From: Myrica gale
Lineage: Eukaryota > Streptophyta > Magnoliopsida > Fagales > Myricaceae
Reading direction: 5' to 3'
Assembly (NCBI GenBank): GCA_963930655.1
Contig: OZ005610.1
Coordinates: 20,467,001-20,531,000, forward strand
Length of the DNA: 64,000 nucleotides
Position numbers and translations under genes: made by a program. Below the pieces are notes generated by a model. The model was given only the letters and a program-made list of their open reading frames with translations. It was not told the origin of the DNA and did no database searches. Below are positions 46,057 through 57,639 of this stretch, one piece after another (within the stretch, counting starts at the first letter, position 1; the number at the start of each line of letters is the position of its first letter).

Positions 46057-48180
46057 TTTGTCACTGTCTTTTTTTTTCTTCTTTTTTTTTTCTAAGCAAG
46101 TCATCACTCTCTTCTTTAAGTGCATTATAAATATACTTCTCAAGTTACGCATGCAGCGGATCAGTGGAGGAGCCACGATATTTCGGTGGTGAATTAATTT
46201 ATTATTATTATTTAAATTAAATAAAACATAAAATTTCATATACGAATCGTAATTTATTATCAAAGAAAAGTATGCATAATGTTTTATTACAACTTTAATT
46301 TGGATACATCAAAAAAAATCAAACACGAAATCTATGATTCTATCAATATGGTTTTATGCTAAAAGTTACAACAATTTCTTTCTTAAGTTTTGAGGCTTTT
46401 GAGGGTAGCATCTGTTGTCTACCTTAAAAGAGATAGATTGAGAGTAGAAGAAAAACAGTTAATTGCCGCTAAAAGAAAACCATTCCTTCAAAAGTTCAAA
46501 TTTTTTTATTTTGATAAGAGACAACTTAGTCTAAGGGTGGCAATATTTACTTTGAAAAGAAAATTTCAACTTGAAAATCGTCCTTCAAAAAAAGTATGAG
46601 CTTCTGTATTTCCAAAACTCTAGGCAATATATTTGCATAGAAAATTCTTTTTTAAACAGTTCAATTGAAATTTCAAATTTCAATATTTGTGTAGCATTGA
46701 TGACCACCTAGGAGAATTTTTCAAAATTCCTTAATTATAGGAATTTTCTTAATATTAAATAAATTCCTTAAAATTGTGTAGATATGAACGAATTTTACAA
46801 AAAAAAATTGGGGGCAGAATGACCAGTCGGGGGAATTTTTTTTCCCAAAATCCATTACGCATACACCCTCATTTATCTCTTAAAGAAATAAATAGGACAA
46901 ACAATAAAATTAAGCAATTGGAATCCCCAATTATAGCTTCATCAAACCCTGAATAAAATATATTCTCATTTACCAACAATGGGGGTGGTCGTGAGATTAC
47001 TTTCCTCTAAACAATCTCATTTAGCACTTGCATTTAAATTTTTTTTAAAAATAGTTTTTTTCGTCAACCCTTGTCAAACCGGGTTGATCCATTGACCCAC
47101 CGGTCCGGATCAAACTGGACCATAAACTTAGGCTCCATGGACCCGGCTCTAACCCGGTCCATGAGCCCCCGGGCTGTCACCCCATGGCCTAGATCATATC
47201 GAGCACGTTTGGCATTCTCCCTTCCTTTTTTTTTAAAGGATTGAATTGGGCGTCAATTGGGCTGGCCAAAAGCTTTGGTTAAACCTGGGCTAGTCCAACT
47301 CGTTGTAAAACAAAAAGGGACCGGACCTTATATCAAACAGTTTATGCAGCCTAATCTAAAATCAGCCCAACATTTTAAAAATAAGCCTAATTGTTTAAAA
47401 CATTTCAAAAACAAAAATTAGAGAGCAGCCCAACTATTGGCCCGGGTAAGGCAGTTTGGCCCAAACGGCTGACCGAGACATCACATGTCTCGGCACCGTT
47501 TGTGGCCATAGGGAAGGTGGTCGGCGGCAGCCAGCCCAAATGGCGGCTAGCCGCTTTGTTGGCAACGTCCGGCAAGGATCTGGCCGGACATTGGACGCCC
47601 AAGTCGCCGGCAGCCACTATGTTGTCGTCCGACGGCCACCTTTCCTCACACCCGTTAAGTCGTTGGTGTCCGCCGCCTCCAAGGCTGCCGGACACCACCT
47701 TGGCTCTAACCAGATGCGGCTCCAACAACTGACACCACGACAACCCACCATGCCACCGGTCACATGTATACTTTTAGGGAGAAACTCTTTCTCTCCCGAT
47801 ATTATCAAAAATTTCTTATCCAAGAACAAAAATTTCTATTCATAATATCGTTGAATAGCAACAATCTATTAATATGAGATCTCATCAAAAATTTCTATGG
47901 ATCACCAAGAACAATTCTTTTTCTCGTGGTTTCGAAAAACTGCCAAGAACAAAACAATCTTGTTCAATACAATTTCGAAATACTTTCTTTCTACAGTTTA
48001 TAAAAAAAAACACGTAAAAATCGTTGCAATCGAATTTCTTCTATTTTCCAAAAAGAATTCTCTTATCAATTTCCAAAATCTCCAAGAACAAATAACAATA
48101 TATTTATAAAATGATTTTAGCGTTTGCTTCTATCGATTTTAGCTTGGTTTCGACCTGGATTCATGTCACTCCCTCTGGTG
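46057..48180. other. Repeat-derived, gene-poor DNA
   Basis: It holds a promoter-like segment at 46098-46142 (copy of 40466-40512), then CAGTGGAGGAGCCACGATA at 46163, which resembles a hAT terminus, and a low-complexity ACCGG/CCGGT segment at about 47080-47170. Several short open frames around 47391-47845 overlap on both strands, are GC-rich and have no known domain. No gene is supported. Confidence 0.35.
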
Positions 48181-48298
48181 GGGTCCTCCCAAAATCCCGC
48201 TATAAATAAATCAAAGATTCGATTACCATGAATATTCTAACAAACTGTGATACAGATCTCAAGAAAATGAGGTTCAACTAACATGGCTCTGACACCAC

Positions 48299-50496
48299 TG
48301 AAAGTTTGCGTGTGAAAAATTATACTTATTGGTCTGATAAATGATCTTGAACTTTTTCTGCGATTGAATCTTCAATCTTGGATAATCTTCAACATCTTGA
48401 GTCTTTGATTCACAATTGAGCCGCCCAAATATTCTGCCTTAATCCTTTCCATGTCTCACAGTCGTCACAGGGTTTCTCAAAGTCATAATGACCAACTGTC
48501 TAGAGAAAGATATCTTATAGTCTTTTTCTGATCCCTAGTTGTGACATAACGTGAGATCGTTAGAGACCTCAGATCTCAGCTGTAAGATCACATGGAAAAC
48601 TATTTTCCATTATTGCCCTTATATTCTTTTATTCCGAATTTTCGGCTTCTATTAATAGTGATCATGTCCAATAACATATCACAATTTACTTATGAGTATT
48701 TGAGATTGATTTGTGAAATCCCTTCCGTTATTCGTTTATTTATCATTCTACCACACTATATTTCACACGAGTCAATAGGATCGGAATCATATCACATATC
48801 AACGTTATCTAGAATCTTTGACATAAAAATATCATTGCCAAATGACTTGATCAAAGCACAAGTTGAGAGGACACTAACAACCCAAGAGAGGATGTGAATT
48901 GGGTTTTATAAAAACTTTTGTCCTTTTTAAGTATAAAACCGAATATCCAAGGATCTCCTTTCTAAAGAGCGGGAGAATGAACAAAATATGTATAAACAAT
49001 CACAACAGAAGATATCAACAGTAAAAGGAGATAAGATAACACCGTGACTTTTAGGTGGTTCGGCTAACACTTGCCTACGTCCACCCCGAAGGCTATTGAC
49101 TTCCTTGAGCTTCCTTCACTGTTCTCCAAATAGTAAATACACCTTAGCTTCCGGGGTGCTAAGGAACCGTTACAAAGTGTTTTCTATCTCACACTTTAAC
49201 TTACTCTCACAAATCCTCACAACCTAGAGGACTTCTTCTACCCAACAAGTAGGACAAGTTTTTTTCACAAACACCCACGTGTCTTTCAAGGATGGGTACA
49301 AAAGGGAATCTTAGTAAATAGCTCTTTAAGCTGAATAAACAAGTGTGAAGTACTGAGGTGCGCAAAGAGACAAGATATACAAGAAAGGCAAAAATGATTG
49401 CAGGTGAGGACAAGCTTTCTTGGATGATGTAGCTTCTTTCTTCTTCAAAGCGTTTTCTCTCTCTAGAAAGTTAGGGCAAAGTTAATGTTGCACAACCATA
49501 CCGTTTCTCTCTCCATCTTCTTCAATTTAAAGCGTCTAGGTCACCAAGGGTCTTCTGGTAAAGGTTTGGAGTCGTTGGAGGTCATTTGAGACAATTTGAA
49601 GAGGTTTTGGAATGATGACGACGTTTCCAGAAAATCTGCAAAATAACACAATGTGTCAACACATAGGTTGTATGTGCTGACACATTAAACTAGATCTGAA
49701 AATAGAGTCTCGGGTGTTAGTTCAATGTGTCGACACCATAGCACAATGTGTCGACACCTTCAACACTTAGTCAAAAATCAACTTGAATGGTTTGAAATGT
49801 AAAGTCTCGGGTGTTAGTTCAATGTGTCGACACCATGGTCCAATGTGTCGACACCTTCAACACAGCAAAAAATATTATGAGTTTTAACAATAACTACTCC
49901 AATTTAATAGTTCTCAAAAGCACTTGCAATAAAAAATTGATCAATTAACAAGAGTAATCTTAAAGGACTTAAAAAAGTTTGAAGACTTTGTTATCATCAA
50001 AATCAAAAAGGATTGTTTGTAAGAACAACCTTGGGCTAACACAAGTACATAATAAATAAATCCATATAAACCTCTCAGCTCTAAGGATACAATAAATCAA
50101 TTGTGTTGAATACCTTCTCAACATCAGTGATCACTTCCAAAAATTATACATTCTTGATCTCGTTCAATGCATGTACTCTTACATTCCACCCAGTTATTTG
50201 CTTAAGGTGGTCACTACCTCAATGAAGAAGTCTATCATCCTATTAAATAGGGGTACATTGAGTGTAGACATATCGTACATCAATATGTACCTTGGTCTAG
50301 AATAAAACATCAAGTGAACAAGGAACCAAAGATTCATACTTTCCGCCTTTGATTCATCAATCATTGACGTGAATTTTCTACAATGTCACTCAATACAATC
50401 TATGTTACATCTTATGTCACATCATATTACCCAATGAATAAATATAAACGTGTGACATCTAAATAACTATTATTCAGATAAATGATTTTTAGGGCA
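48299..50496 (-). mobile_element. Copia-like LTR (copy 2) with primer-binding site, split by solo LTR B
   Basis: On the minus strand the LTR starts TGCCCTAAAAATCA (50496) and ends ACTTTCA (48299). One base further is TGGTGTCAGAGCCA (48297-48284), a primer-binding site for initiator-Met tRNA. About 100 bp of leader follow to 48180. The LTR is homologous to 20469-21563 in reverse. Solo LTR B lies inside it; without that insert and its 5-bp duplication the LTR is about 1015 bp. No gag or pol is seen, so this is the 5' end of a lost element. Confidence 0.8.
48864..50041 (-). mobile_element. Solo LTR B (1178 bp)
   Basis: The segment runs TGAGAGGACACTAACAACCC to CCTTGGGCTAACA, with TG...CA ends, and is bounded by the perfect 5-bp duplication CAAGT (48859-48863 and 50042-50046). 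It is homologous along its length to solo LTR A (28630-30183), including the GACACCGTGACTTTTAGGTG block. It has two units of the GTGTCGACAC array (from 49709 and 49806). Confidence 0.9.
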
Positions 50497-50579
50497 TTAT
50501 TCTTACAAAGGCTCGGTCTGTTTGCTGGATAACGTATAGTTCTTTCCTCTAAACTTTGCTTAGCATAGTCTACCTGAAG

Positions 50580-50989
50580 TATCGCCTTCACCTCATCAGA
50601 CCGGACCAGACCGGTTTTACACGAAATCGGTGGATTTTTTACAATCGGGTGGACTGGACCGGTAAACCGGTGAATTCCGGTCCGGTTCCGGGTTACCCTC
50701 ATGAAAACCCGGAAACGGACCGGAGTATACCTCTCCAAACCGGCCCAAACCGGAAATTGGCCAAAAATAGCACGGCCCAACCCCAAAACCGGCCCAAAAT
50801 GTCATGGCCGAACCCAAAATCGGCCCAAAATGGCATCGCCCAAACCAGCCCATACCGAACCGGAGAAACTGGTAACCGGACCGGACTGGTCATATAACCG
50901 GTCCGGTCCGGTCCAGTCTATACTCTACGAAATGGCCGGTTTGACCGACGAAACCGGACCGAATCGGCCCAGACCGGAGGTTGGACAAC
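50580..50989. mobile_element. CCGG-rich hAT-like MITE remnant
   Basis: The stretch is dominated by ACCGG/CCGGT and CCCAAAA motifs in both orientations and ends GGTTGGACAACCCTA (about 50989). That end resembles the TTTGGACAGCCCTA terminus of the intact element at 53792-54114. No matching left terminus or target duplication was found, so the left side is probably lost. Confidence 0.5.
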
Positions 50990-50992
50990 CCT

Positions 50993-51226
50993 ACCTATAG
51001 CGGCGGTCATAGTAGCATCGTTCAGTGACCGCCGCTATAGACCCCATATATCGGCAGTTACTATAGCAGCGGTCTTTGGTCAAAATCTCGGCTATATACA
51101 GACTGTAACGGTGGTTTTGGTCAAAACCGCAGCTATAGATTGTATACCTACAACGACGGTCACACTGACCGCCGCTGTATCTCGTGCCTTTAGCTGTGGT
51201 TTTGAAACAAACCGCCGCTATAGGTA
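50993..51226. repeat. CACTA-like subterminal inverted motif cluster
   Basis: The motif CTATAGCGGCGGT and its reverse ACCGCCGCTATAG, with close variants, occur about eight times in 230 bp. Clusters of short direct and inverted motifs of this kind are typical of CACTA (En/Spm) element ends, where the transposase binds. A CACTA/TAGTG tip could not be placed. Confidence 0.55.
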
Positions 51227-51229
51227 TAG

Positions 51230-52290
51230 TTGAAAAAAAAAATAAAAAAATAAATGTTATTTAATGTTAATAATTATTTTATAGACTATTTTATTCCTTT
51301 TAATACATAATTTTATTTTGTCACGTGTTTAAAAAAAATTAGGAGGCCTACTTAATATAATATGGAATTAAAAGGAGTTTAATGAAAATTGAAGTTGTTA
51401 TATGGAATTAGAAATAATGTTATGAAAGTTATATCTATAATTTTTATGGTAATTGTATTTTTATTGACTAAAATCAAAGTAGTTTAGACATCTATTATCA
51501 TATGCTAATAATGAGCATATATATTTGTAATAATTAGTAATATAATAATATTTAATTATGACTTATTATTTAATTTCAAACAAAAAAATATTGTGAGATT
51601 AATTTGCTTATGCAATTAAAGTACATAAATTAATGTTATAAAATAAAACATTATACTTTTAAATTATAAATATGATATATTTTTACTATCAACTTTTTTA
51701 CCAACTTTTTCATTCTCTCTCCTCACTTTTTCATCCACCCCAATACCTAAAATTTTAACAACCCTAAAATTTTACTTGTCAGACACAACCAAAATTCAGC
51801 CCCCCCGCACATCCCTCACCCCTGGTCCCCCAAGCTCCCTCTCCTTGCCGTCACTAACCACCCACCAGTCCACCCTCCGCCCTCTCTCCCTCTCTTTGAG
51901 TAGGTTTCGCCGCTTCTTTGAGTAGTTCCCTCAGCAACGGAAACACATTGGTTGCCTTGGCGTGGTAAAGCGTAGCTGTTCACCACACAGATTAAAACGA
52001 CGTGTACAAAACCTCCCTTTATGTTTATAAAAATTGACATTTAGAGAGAATTCGATCTTCATTCAAAGGCCTCCCGTCTTATAAAAATGTTTATGTCAGA
52101 AAATTATGAATTACAGATTATTTTTCCATGTGGGGTAATTAGATGTAGAAACTCAACGGAGAAAAAAAGAGTGTCATTGACTCAATATACCAACATCTAT
52201 ATCCTATAACAAATAAACTCATGAAGTAATAAAATATACATATAGATTCATGTGATCAAGTTTTCGTTAAAATTTGGTCCTTCAGTTGGA
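51230..52290. other. AT-rich DNA without a gene
   Basis: 51230-51700 is very AT-rich. 51700-52060 is more mixed with C-rich runs and has no known domain. It may be the interior of the CACTA-like element. Nothing else is supported. Confidence 0.3.
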
Positions 52291-52299
52291 CATTTAGAA

Positions 52300-53110
52300 A
52301 ATCTCCTCAATATTTACCCAAAGACAATCCCTTTAACGCGCCAAATCCCACCCCAGTTTGGACCCGTATAATGGCAGCAAGCTGTTCACGCCTGGCAGAA
52401 TCTAAATTCTTGCTGAAAAGTAGATAAGACTTATGAGGATTAATGACTTGGCCTGACCATTGGGAAAATTTATTGAGGCATTGCTGCACTTGGCGCACTT
52501 CACCACCATTTTCTCTGCAAAATAACATTTCATCATCAGCAAAGAGAAGGTTAGTAACACCGGGAGGGGGGCGTATGATCAATTTTGATTCCATGAATGA
52601 GGCCTCTGTCAGCATCACGTTGTATAATGCGTGTCAAGACTTTCGTCACCAAAACAAAAAGAAAAGGCGAAAGAGGATCACCTTGCCAAAGAACACAACT
52701 AGGTTAGAAAAAATCAAAGGGGGTGTCGTTAATAAGAACAGAAAATGATACGATGGATATGCACTGATAAATCTATTTTCGCCATTGAGCGCAGAAGCCG
52801 AAACACTTCATCACCGCCATCAAGAACTGCCAACTGACCTTGTCATAGGCCTTTTCCATATCAATTTTAACTGCAAGTAGTCCACCACGTACACTTTTGA
52901 GCTTCAGAGTTTGCATGATCTCATGAACCAGAATCAAATTCTTCGAAACGAAAAGGTCGCGGAAAATTGTTGCAATCACCTAATGTATCAATCATAATAG
53001 GGGCATGATCAGATGCAATTCGGGCAAAGTGGAGAACCGTGGCTTTCGGAAACAAAGCACGCCAATCCCCATTAGCAAGACCGTGGTCTAATCGCTCCAT
53101 TATAAGTCTG
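52300..53110 (-). mobile_element. LINE ORF2 fragment with internal deletion (minus)
   Basis: From high to low coordinate: the end of an endonuclease domain (RLIMERLDHGLANGDWRALF, ARIASDHAPIMID, FPRPFRFEEF), then reverse transcriptase pieces KNLILVHEIMQTLK and GGLLAVKIDMEKAYDKVSWQ (52979-52773), and NLLFADDEMLFCRENG with the FADD motif (52618-52307). The endonuclease end passes directly to the KNLILVHEIM block near 52935, where several hundred bases are expected, so part of the element is deleted. Stops and shifts are present. Confidence 0.85.
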
Positions 53111-53791
53111 TGACTCTCCCTACCAGAGGCGTAACCAGGGGTGCGAGTGGGTGGGCTCCTTCTGGGTGCTACAACATTGTTTTTAAAGGTACTGGTGTAG
53201 GTGACATGGGACAATCTCACGAGGAGAGGAGGGACGCACAACCCGAATCTGGGGTGAATAGAGCAGATACCAGGAATACCTCAGGGACCAATATGATAAG
53301 TGACATCATTTCAACTGCATTGCATACATTCCTTACATTTTTTTCATGTCTTGTATGCTTGAAATTAATGCACTGATACTTTACATTCTAAGGCATGAAT
53401 TGTAATGTATGAGCATGTCCCCCTCCTCGACCTTACTGAGTCAGTAGGACTCACCCTGTTCTATATTTTGTATCCTTGTTTGTGGCACCGTGGATATTAA
53501 AGATGAAGCTGTTCGAGAACGAGCTAACCTTGGATCTCAACCCTTACATCTTAGTTATAAAGGTCCAAACTTGGGTTACAAATACCTTTGATGTATTGGT
53601 GGAGCACGAGCCCCACTGGTTCCTCAAGGAACCTCTTTTGTCCCCACTCACCCGGTTAAAGGATTTTCGACTTGATCGATGTGCCACCGGAGTTCCTTAG
53701 GCTCGATTACACTCCTTCGGCCCCACCTGCGGAGAGTAGTTGCATCTCACTCGAGGTCGGTATCATAGACCTCACCTTTGATACTGATGAG
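53111..53791. other. Repeat-like DNA, not assigned
   Basis: It begins with a hAT-like sequence (CCAGAGGCGTAACCAGGGGTG at about 53130) and contains an open frame at 53476-53700 with no known domain. It might be the tail of an LTR element, but no LTR pair was found. Confidence 0.3.
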
Positions 53792-54114
53792 TAGGGCTGT
53801 CCAAAAAATCGGTCGGACCGGCCGAACTGGACCGACCTTGGCCAAACTTGGTTGAGATCTTTGTGGTATAATTTGGTTGAGATCATAGCCCAAACTTGAT
53901 GAAAAAAAACACTAAAAATTTGATGTAAAGAAGCCCAAAAAATGGTCTAAAAAGCCCAAAAAAAGAATAAAAAACATAGCTTAAATTAAGGCCCAAACTA
54001 GTGAAACCGGCCCAAACCGGACCGACCTTGGCCAGTCCGATCCGGTTGCCTTGCTCTGTGTAAATCCGGTTACACCGGCCCAGCCCGAACCGGACCGACC
54101 TTTGGACAGCCCTA
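53792..54114. mobile_element. Non-autonomous hAT element (MITE), 323 bp
   Basis: The ends are TAGGGCTGTCCAAA and TTTGGACAGCCCTA, a perfect 14-bp inverted pair. The flanks carry the perfect 8-bp duplication CTGATGAG (53784-53791 and 54115-54122). Subterminal CGGACCGGCC-type motifs occur at both sides. It is distinct from, but related in form to, the element at 7927. Confidence 0.93.
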
Positions 54115-54570
54115 CTGATGAGGAAGTTTAGTGGACCCCTAGTCTAGATGTTGTTTTCTTTATTTCTATTTATTTTTGGATGTAATTTTTCTCGATTAAA
54201 GCGTGGTTGTAGTGGCATGGGGAGCTTTAGAAAGTTCCCACTTTTGTACTTAGCCCTTTTGTAGTCCCCTGGTGGACGTATTTTGGAAAATCGTACTTTG
54301 TAATGAAATCTGGTATTCATTCTGGCAAGTATTTATTTCTCTCCATATTTCTTATTCTTTCATTATATTATTAATCTTTCGTTTATTATACTAAATGTTT
54401 TATTCTATAAAACGCTTCGAAAAATGCTTATTACAAGTTAATTTACCGTCATTTCCTAAACTGCGATTTCTCCTTGATACATTTTACTAGTTTTAATCAC
54501 CATATTTTCAAATAAGACATCTACTGAGCTTTTCAAGGTTAATCAGATAAGGTTATTTGGGATGATTCAT

Positions 54571-55197
54571 GCCGTAATCTTCGTCTGTGTGCATACTATC
54601 TCTATAAGTGAGCCTAGGGGTAAGTACTGTAACACCATAAGGTAGCCTTTCACTGACCAAGGCTGCCGGGCAAAAACCTTCTCCCTAGCATCGGGCTCAC
54701 TGAACTCACAAAGAAAAATATTAGAGGCCAACTTCGTGACTTCTAGCTTGGGGTCAAATGACCATGCCTTCTTCAGGACCCTATGACCCCTGAAAGAGAA
54801 ATCTCCCGGTCCGAAACCACACGGCCCACCAACACTCAACCAGCAACAGACTCAGCACTTACAACATCCCTCCAAGATGGTGGAGGCTTCATACCCCAAC
54901 TGAGGGCTTTCATTCGTTCAATGAGTTGCTCCATTTCCGCTTCTTTACCATAGGGGTCCATGAGTACCAAACGGAATTGAAGAAAATCATGGAGAAAAGA
55001 GACGAGGGTAGGCAGGTACAAATCCAATAAAGGGGACCATATAAATAGAATAGAGTCAGCGAGACAAAAAGGATGATCAAGGAGGCGGCCAGACAGGGGA
55101 GGCCTCCAAGGGATGCAAGAGGTGCATCCACACAATCGCCAAAAGAACTAGCAAATAGCCCTCATCAGCCCGCGGAGGCAGTGTTGCGAGCAGAGCA
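54571..55197 (-). mobile_element. LINE ORF1 (DUF4283) 5' segment, copy 1
   Basis: On the minus strand a frame from about 54960 reads MDPYGKEAEMEQLIERMKAL and PPPSWRDVVSAESVAG, then a stop. A second frame (54839-54567) reads GHRVLKKAWSFDPKLEVTKL, then ASNIFLCEFSEPDAREKVFA and RQPWSVKGYLMVLQYLP. The second part is the DUF4283 domain, the nucleic-acid-binding gag-like ORF1 of many plant LINEs. A frameshift lies between the two. A nearly identical segment is at 62704-63352. Confidence 0.8.
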
Positions 55198-56913
55198 GTG
55201 GCTATACGTCGTTCAGGATCATACATAGCTGTCTTTTGTCGAAACTCCTTTAACTATCACTTTACTGTGTATACAGAGTGATTTCGTGCTATGAGCCCTT
55301 TAGTTGGTGAAACTTTGGCCTGTGTTCGTGCGGTTGAAGTGGCCTTGCTGAATAATTGGTCTAATGTTATTTTCGAGGCTGATTCCAAGCTTCTTGGAAT
55401 GGACTTAGAGGCAATCCCCATCTTCCTCCCTTGTGGAAAGTTGAAGACATGGTTTTATCTCTACTTTAGATTTTCAAAACTCCATCCGCCTGGTCCTTAC
55501 ACTGGGTGCCTAGAAGACTCAATCAACAAACTGATCTCTTTGCGCAATGAGCGGCTCGTTGTTCTATATCTGCATTTGTTTCTGTTTCTTCCCTTTTAGT
55601 ATTTTAAATTGTGATGTGAACTCAGTTTTTTTATGTTATGCAGGTTGTTTTTAGAAAAAAAGACTAATACATTCTCAAAATACTTCATATAGTATTCGAT
55701 ACTGATCACATTCTTACCTCTAGCTAGTTCACCTCCATAAGTAGTTGGATACACCAAAATCTTCTTAGGAACACAACCTCGAATGACACCTAGAAATTGA
55801 AAAAGGAGAATTATCTCATGTTCATCACCAATTTTGCCTCAGAAGTACAATTTGCAGTTAAGAATCCATGCTAAACAAATGTAACAGGTAAAAAAGGTAG
55901 CAGAAAATTAGTCTATTAAAGATTTTAAAGTCATTCCTTATTCAATAAACCAAATCAACCACTAGATAAGATAAACACTTGTTGGTTCACAGTTCTGCTT
56001 GTTATCACAACAATATAATTAAAATGGGAAAAATAAAATTCAGGAACTCTGGCGCATAGTTTATGACCGGTGACATTACAAAAAATTATGTGCAACCCGT
56101 GAAAAGAGAACAAAAGTTAAGACTTGTCATTAACTCACGTTCCACCAACTCCTCCAATAACTTCCACGTTCACAATTTCACAATTTCAACCTACTCACAT
56201 TCACAACTTCACAATATCAACCTAATTACAATTTTACAATTTCACAAATCATTTCATGAGTACATAATCACAATATTACAAATTATTTCATCACATAATC
56301 ACAATTTCACAAATTATTTCAAGACCTAATCAATTACTCAGTAATCACAATATCACAATTAACATTTCATAAAAAAATAATATCTACTATCTGTTTAATC
56401 GAAAAATAATATCACAAACCAGAATTTCTGTTTCATCAACACTTGAGAGAGAGTACTTGGAGAGAGAGCGAGAGAGAGGAAGAGCTGTGACAGTGACTGT
56501 GAGACTTGAGAGAGAGAGAGAGTGAGAATAGACAGGGAGAGAGTGAGAGGTCTGGGCGGCCTTCCAGTGGACTGTGGAGGAAAGAGGGACGGAGAAGCAG
56601 AGAGGGCTGCTGGAGCTGGAGGCATCTGGAGGCCAGCGGGAGGCGGAGGCTGGAGCGGCGTCAGGACAGAAGGGGTAGTTCGGCCGAATAAAACGAGGGT
56701 GAAAAGCGTCGTTTCACCCTCTGCTAATTTTTTTTAATAAAAATAAACGACCTGGGTAGCTGGCCTGGGTGGGCCTGGGCGCCTGGGTCTGGACGTTGGG
56801 CTGGGCTGGCGAAGGGGGCGGGCCTCAGCTAAATCACTGCAATACATATTAATAGAAAAAAAATGAACCATTTGCAGAGGCCAACTGGGACGGCCCTGCA
56901 GGTTTCGCCTCTG
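55195..56913. mobile_element. hAT-like element, right part (homologous to 44474-46056)
   Basis: Similarity to the segment at 44474 starts at the shared GTGGCTATA. It includes the RNase H remnant (55291-55560, with GETLACVRAVEVALLNNWSN), the AAAAAAAGACTAATACATTC junction, a (GA)n tract and the GGCGCCTGGGTCTGG block. This copy extends further right and ends GGTTTCGCCTCTG (56913), a plausible hAT terminus matching CAGTGGTGGAAACAGG in reverse. The next bases are CGTGAGAT. Confidence 0.6.
56446..56530 (+). repeat. (GA)n-rich microsatellite
   Basis: Several GAGAGA runs are separated by short unique sequence; it is the longer counterpart of 45754-45812. Confidence 0.8.
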
Positions 56914-57439
56914 CGTGAGATATACGTGCGCTTGATTAGTTTTTGTAGTATACGCGAAAATTGAATTAGTCTCCGTGAAAATAAAAGCATAAAATTAGTT
57001 TCTCTGATTTCACAAAAGCATAAAATCAGTCTCTAATGAAGGACCAACGACAAACAAAAGTGGAACTAGAAGGACTGATTTTATGCTTTTGTTATCAAAA
57101 GGACTAATTTGATTTTCGCTTATACTGTAAGTACTAATTTTTCATTTATCCCTTATTTATATATCATTTTTTTTAAATAAAATTTAAAATATTCTTTATA
57201 ATTTTGTTTTTGAGAGCATTCGGTCATTTTACAAATACTTTAACAGCCAAATCAAATAAAAGTGAGGATTGATTATTTTTGAAATATATAGAATGTAATA
57301 GAATATTTTAAAACTTCACTAAACTGACAGTACAAAAATATAAAAGGTAATGCGTTGTTCCTTTTTAAAAGGTGCAATGTTGTTCCTCTCTTTAATTAAA
57401 CTTGTAGAACTCAAGTTAAAGCTTCAACTCGGGTGGATG
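56914..57439. other. AT-rich spacer
   Basis: No gene is recognised. Two short segments describe an inverted pair around 56990-57090 (AAAAGCATAAAATTAGT / ACTGATTTTATGCTTTTG), which could be another small degenerate MITE. Confidence 0.35.
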
Positions 57440-57639
57440 CAGGGGTGAAAAACCGGAAATGCGGTCCGGTTTTAGGACCGAATTCCGGTCCTATTAAAAT
57501 ATGGGACCGGACCGGACCGGACCACTTATAAGTGGTCCGGTCCGGTCCGGTTTTAGTAAATGCGGTCTGGCCCGGTTTCAATTTTTTTATATTTTCATCA
57601 ACACACATTTTTTAAAAGATAAAAAATTATGAATTCATT

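Noticed and set aside
47391-47845. Overlapping GC-rich open frames on both strands
   Set aside because: High GC removes stops by chance in several frames; none matches a known protein and there is no start or splice context.
53476-53700. Open frame of 74 codons on the plus strand
   Set aside because: No domain and no gene context; it lies in unassigned repeat DNA beside a MITE.
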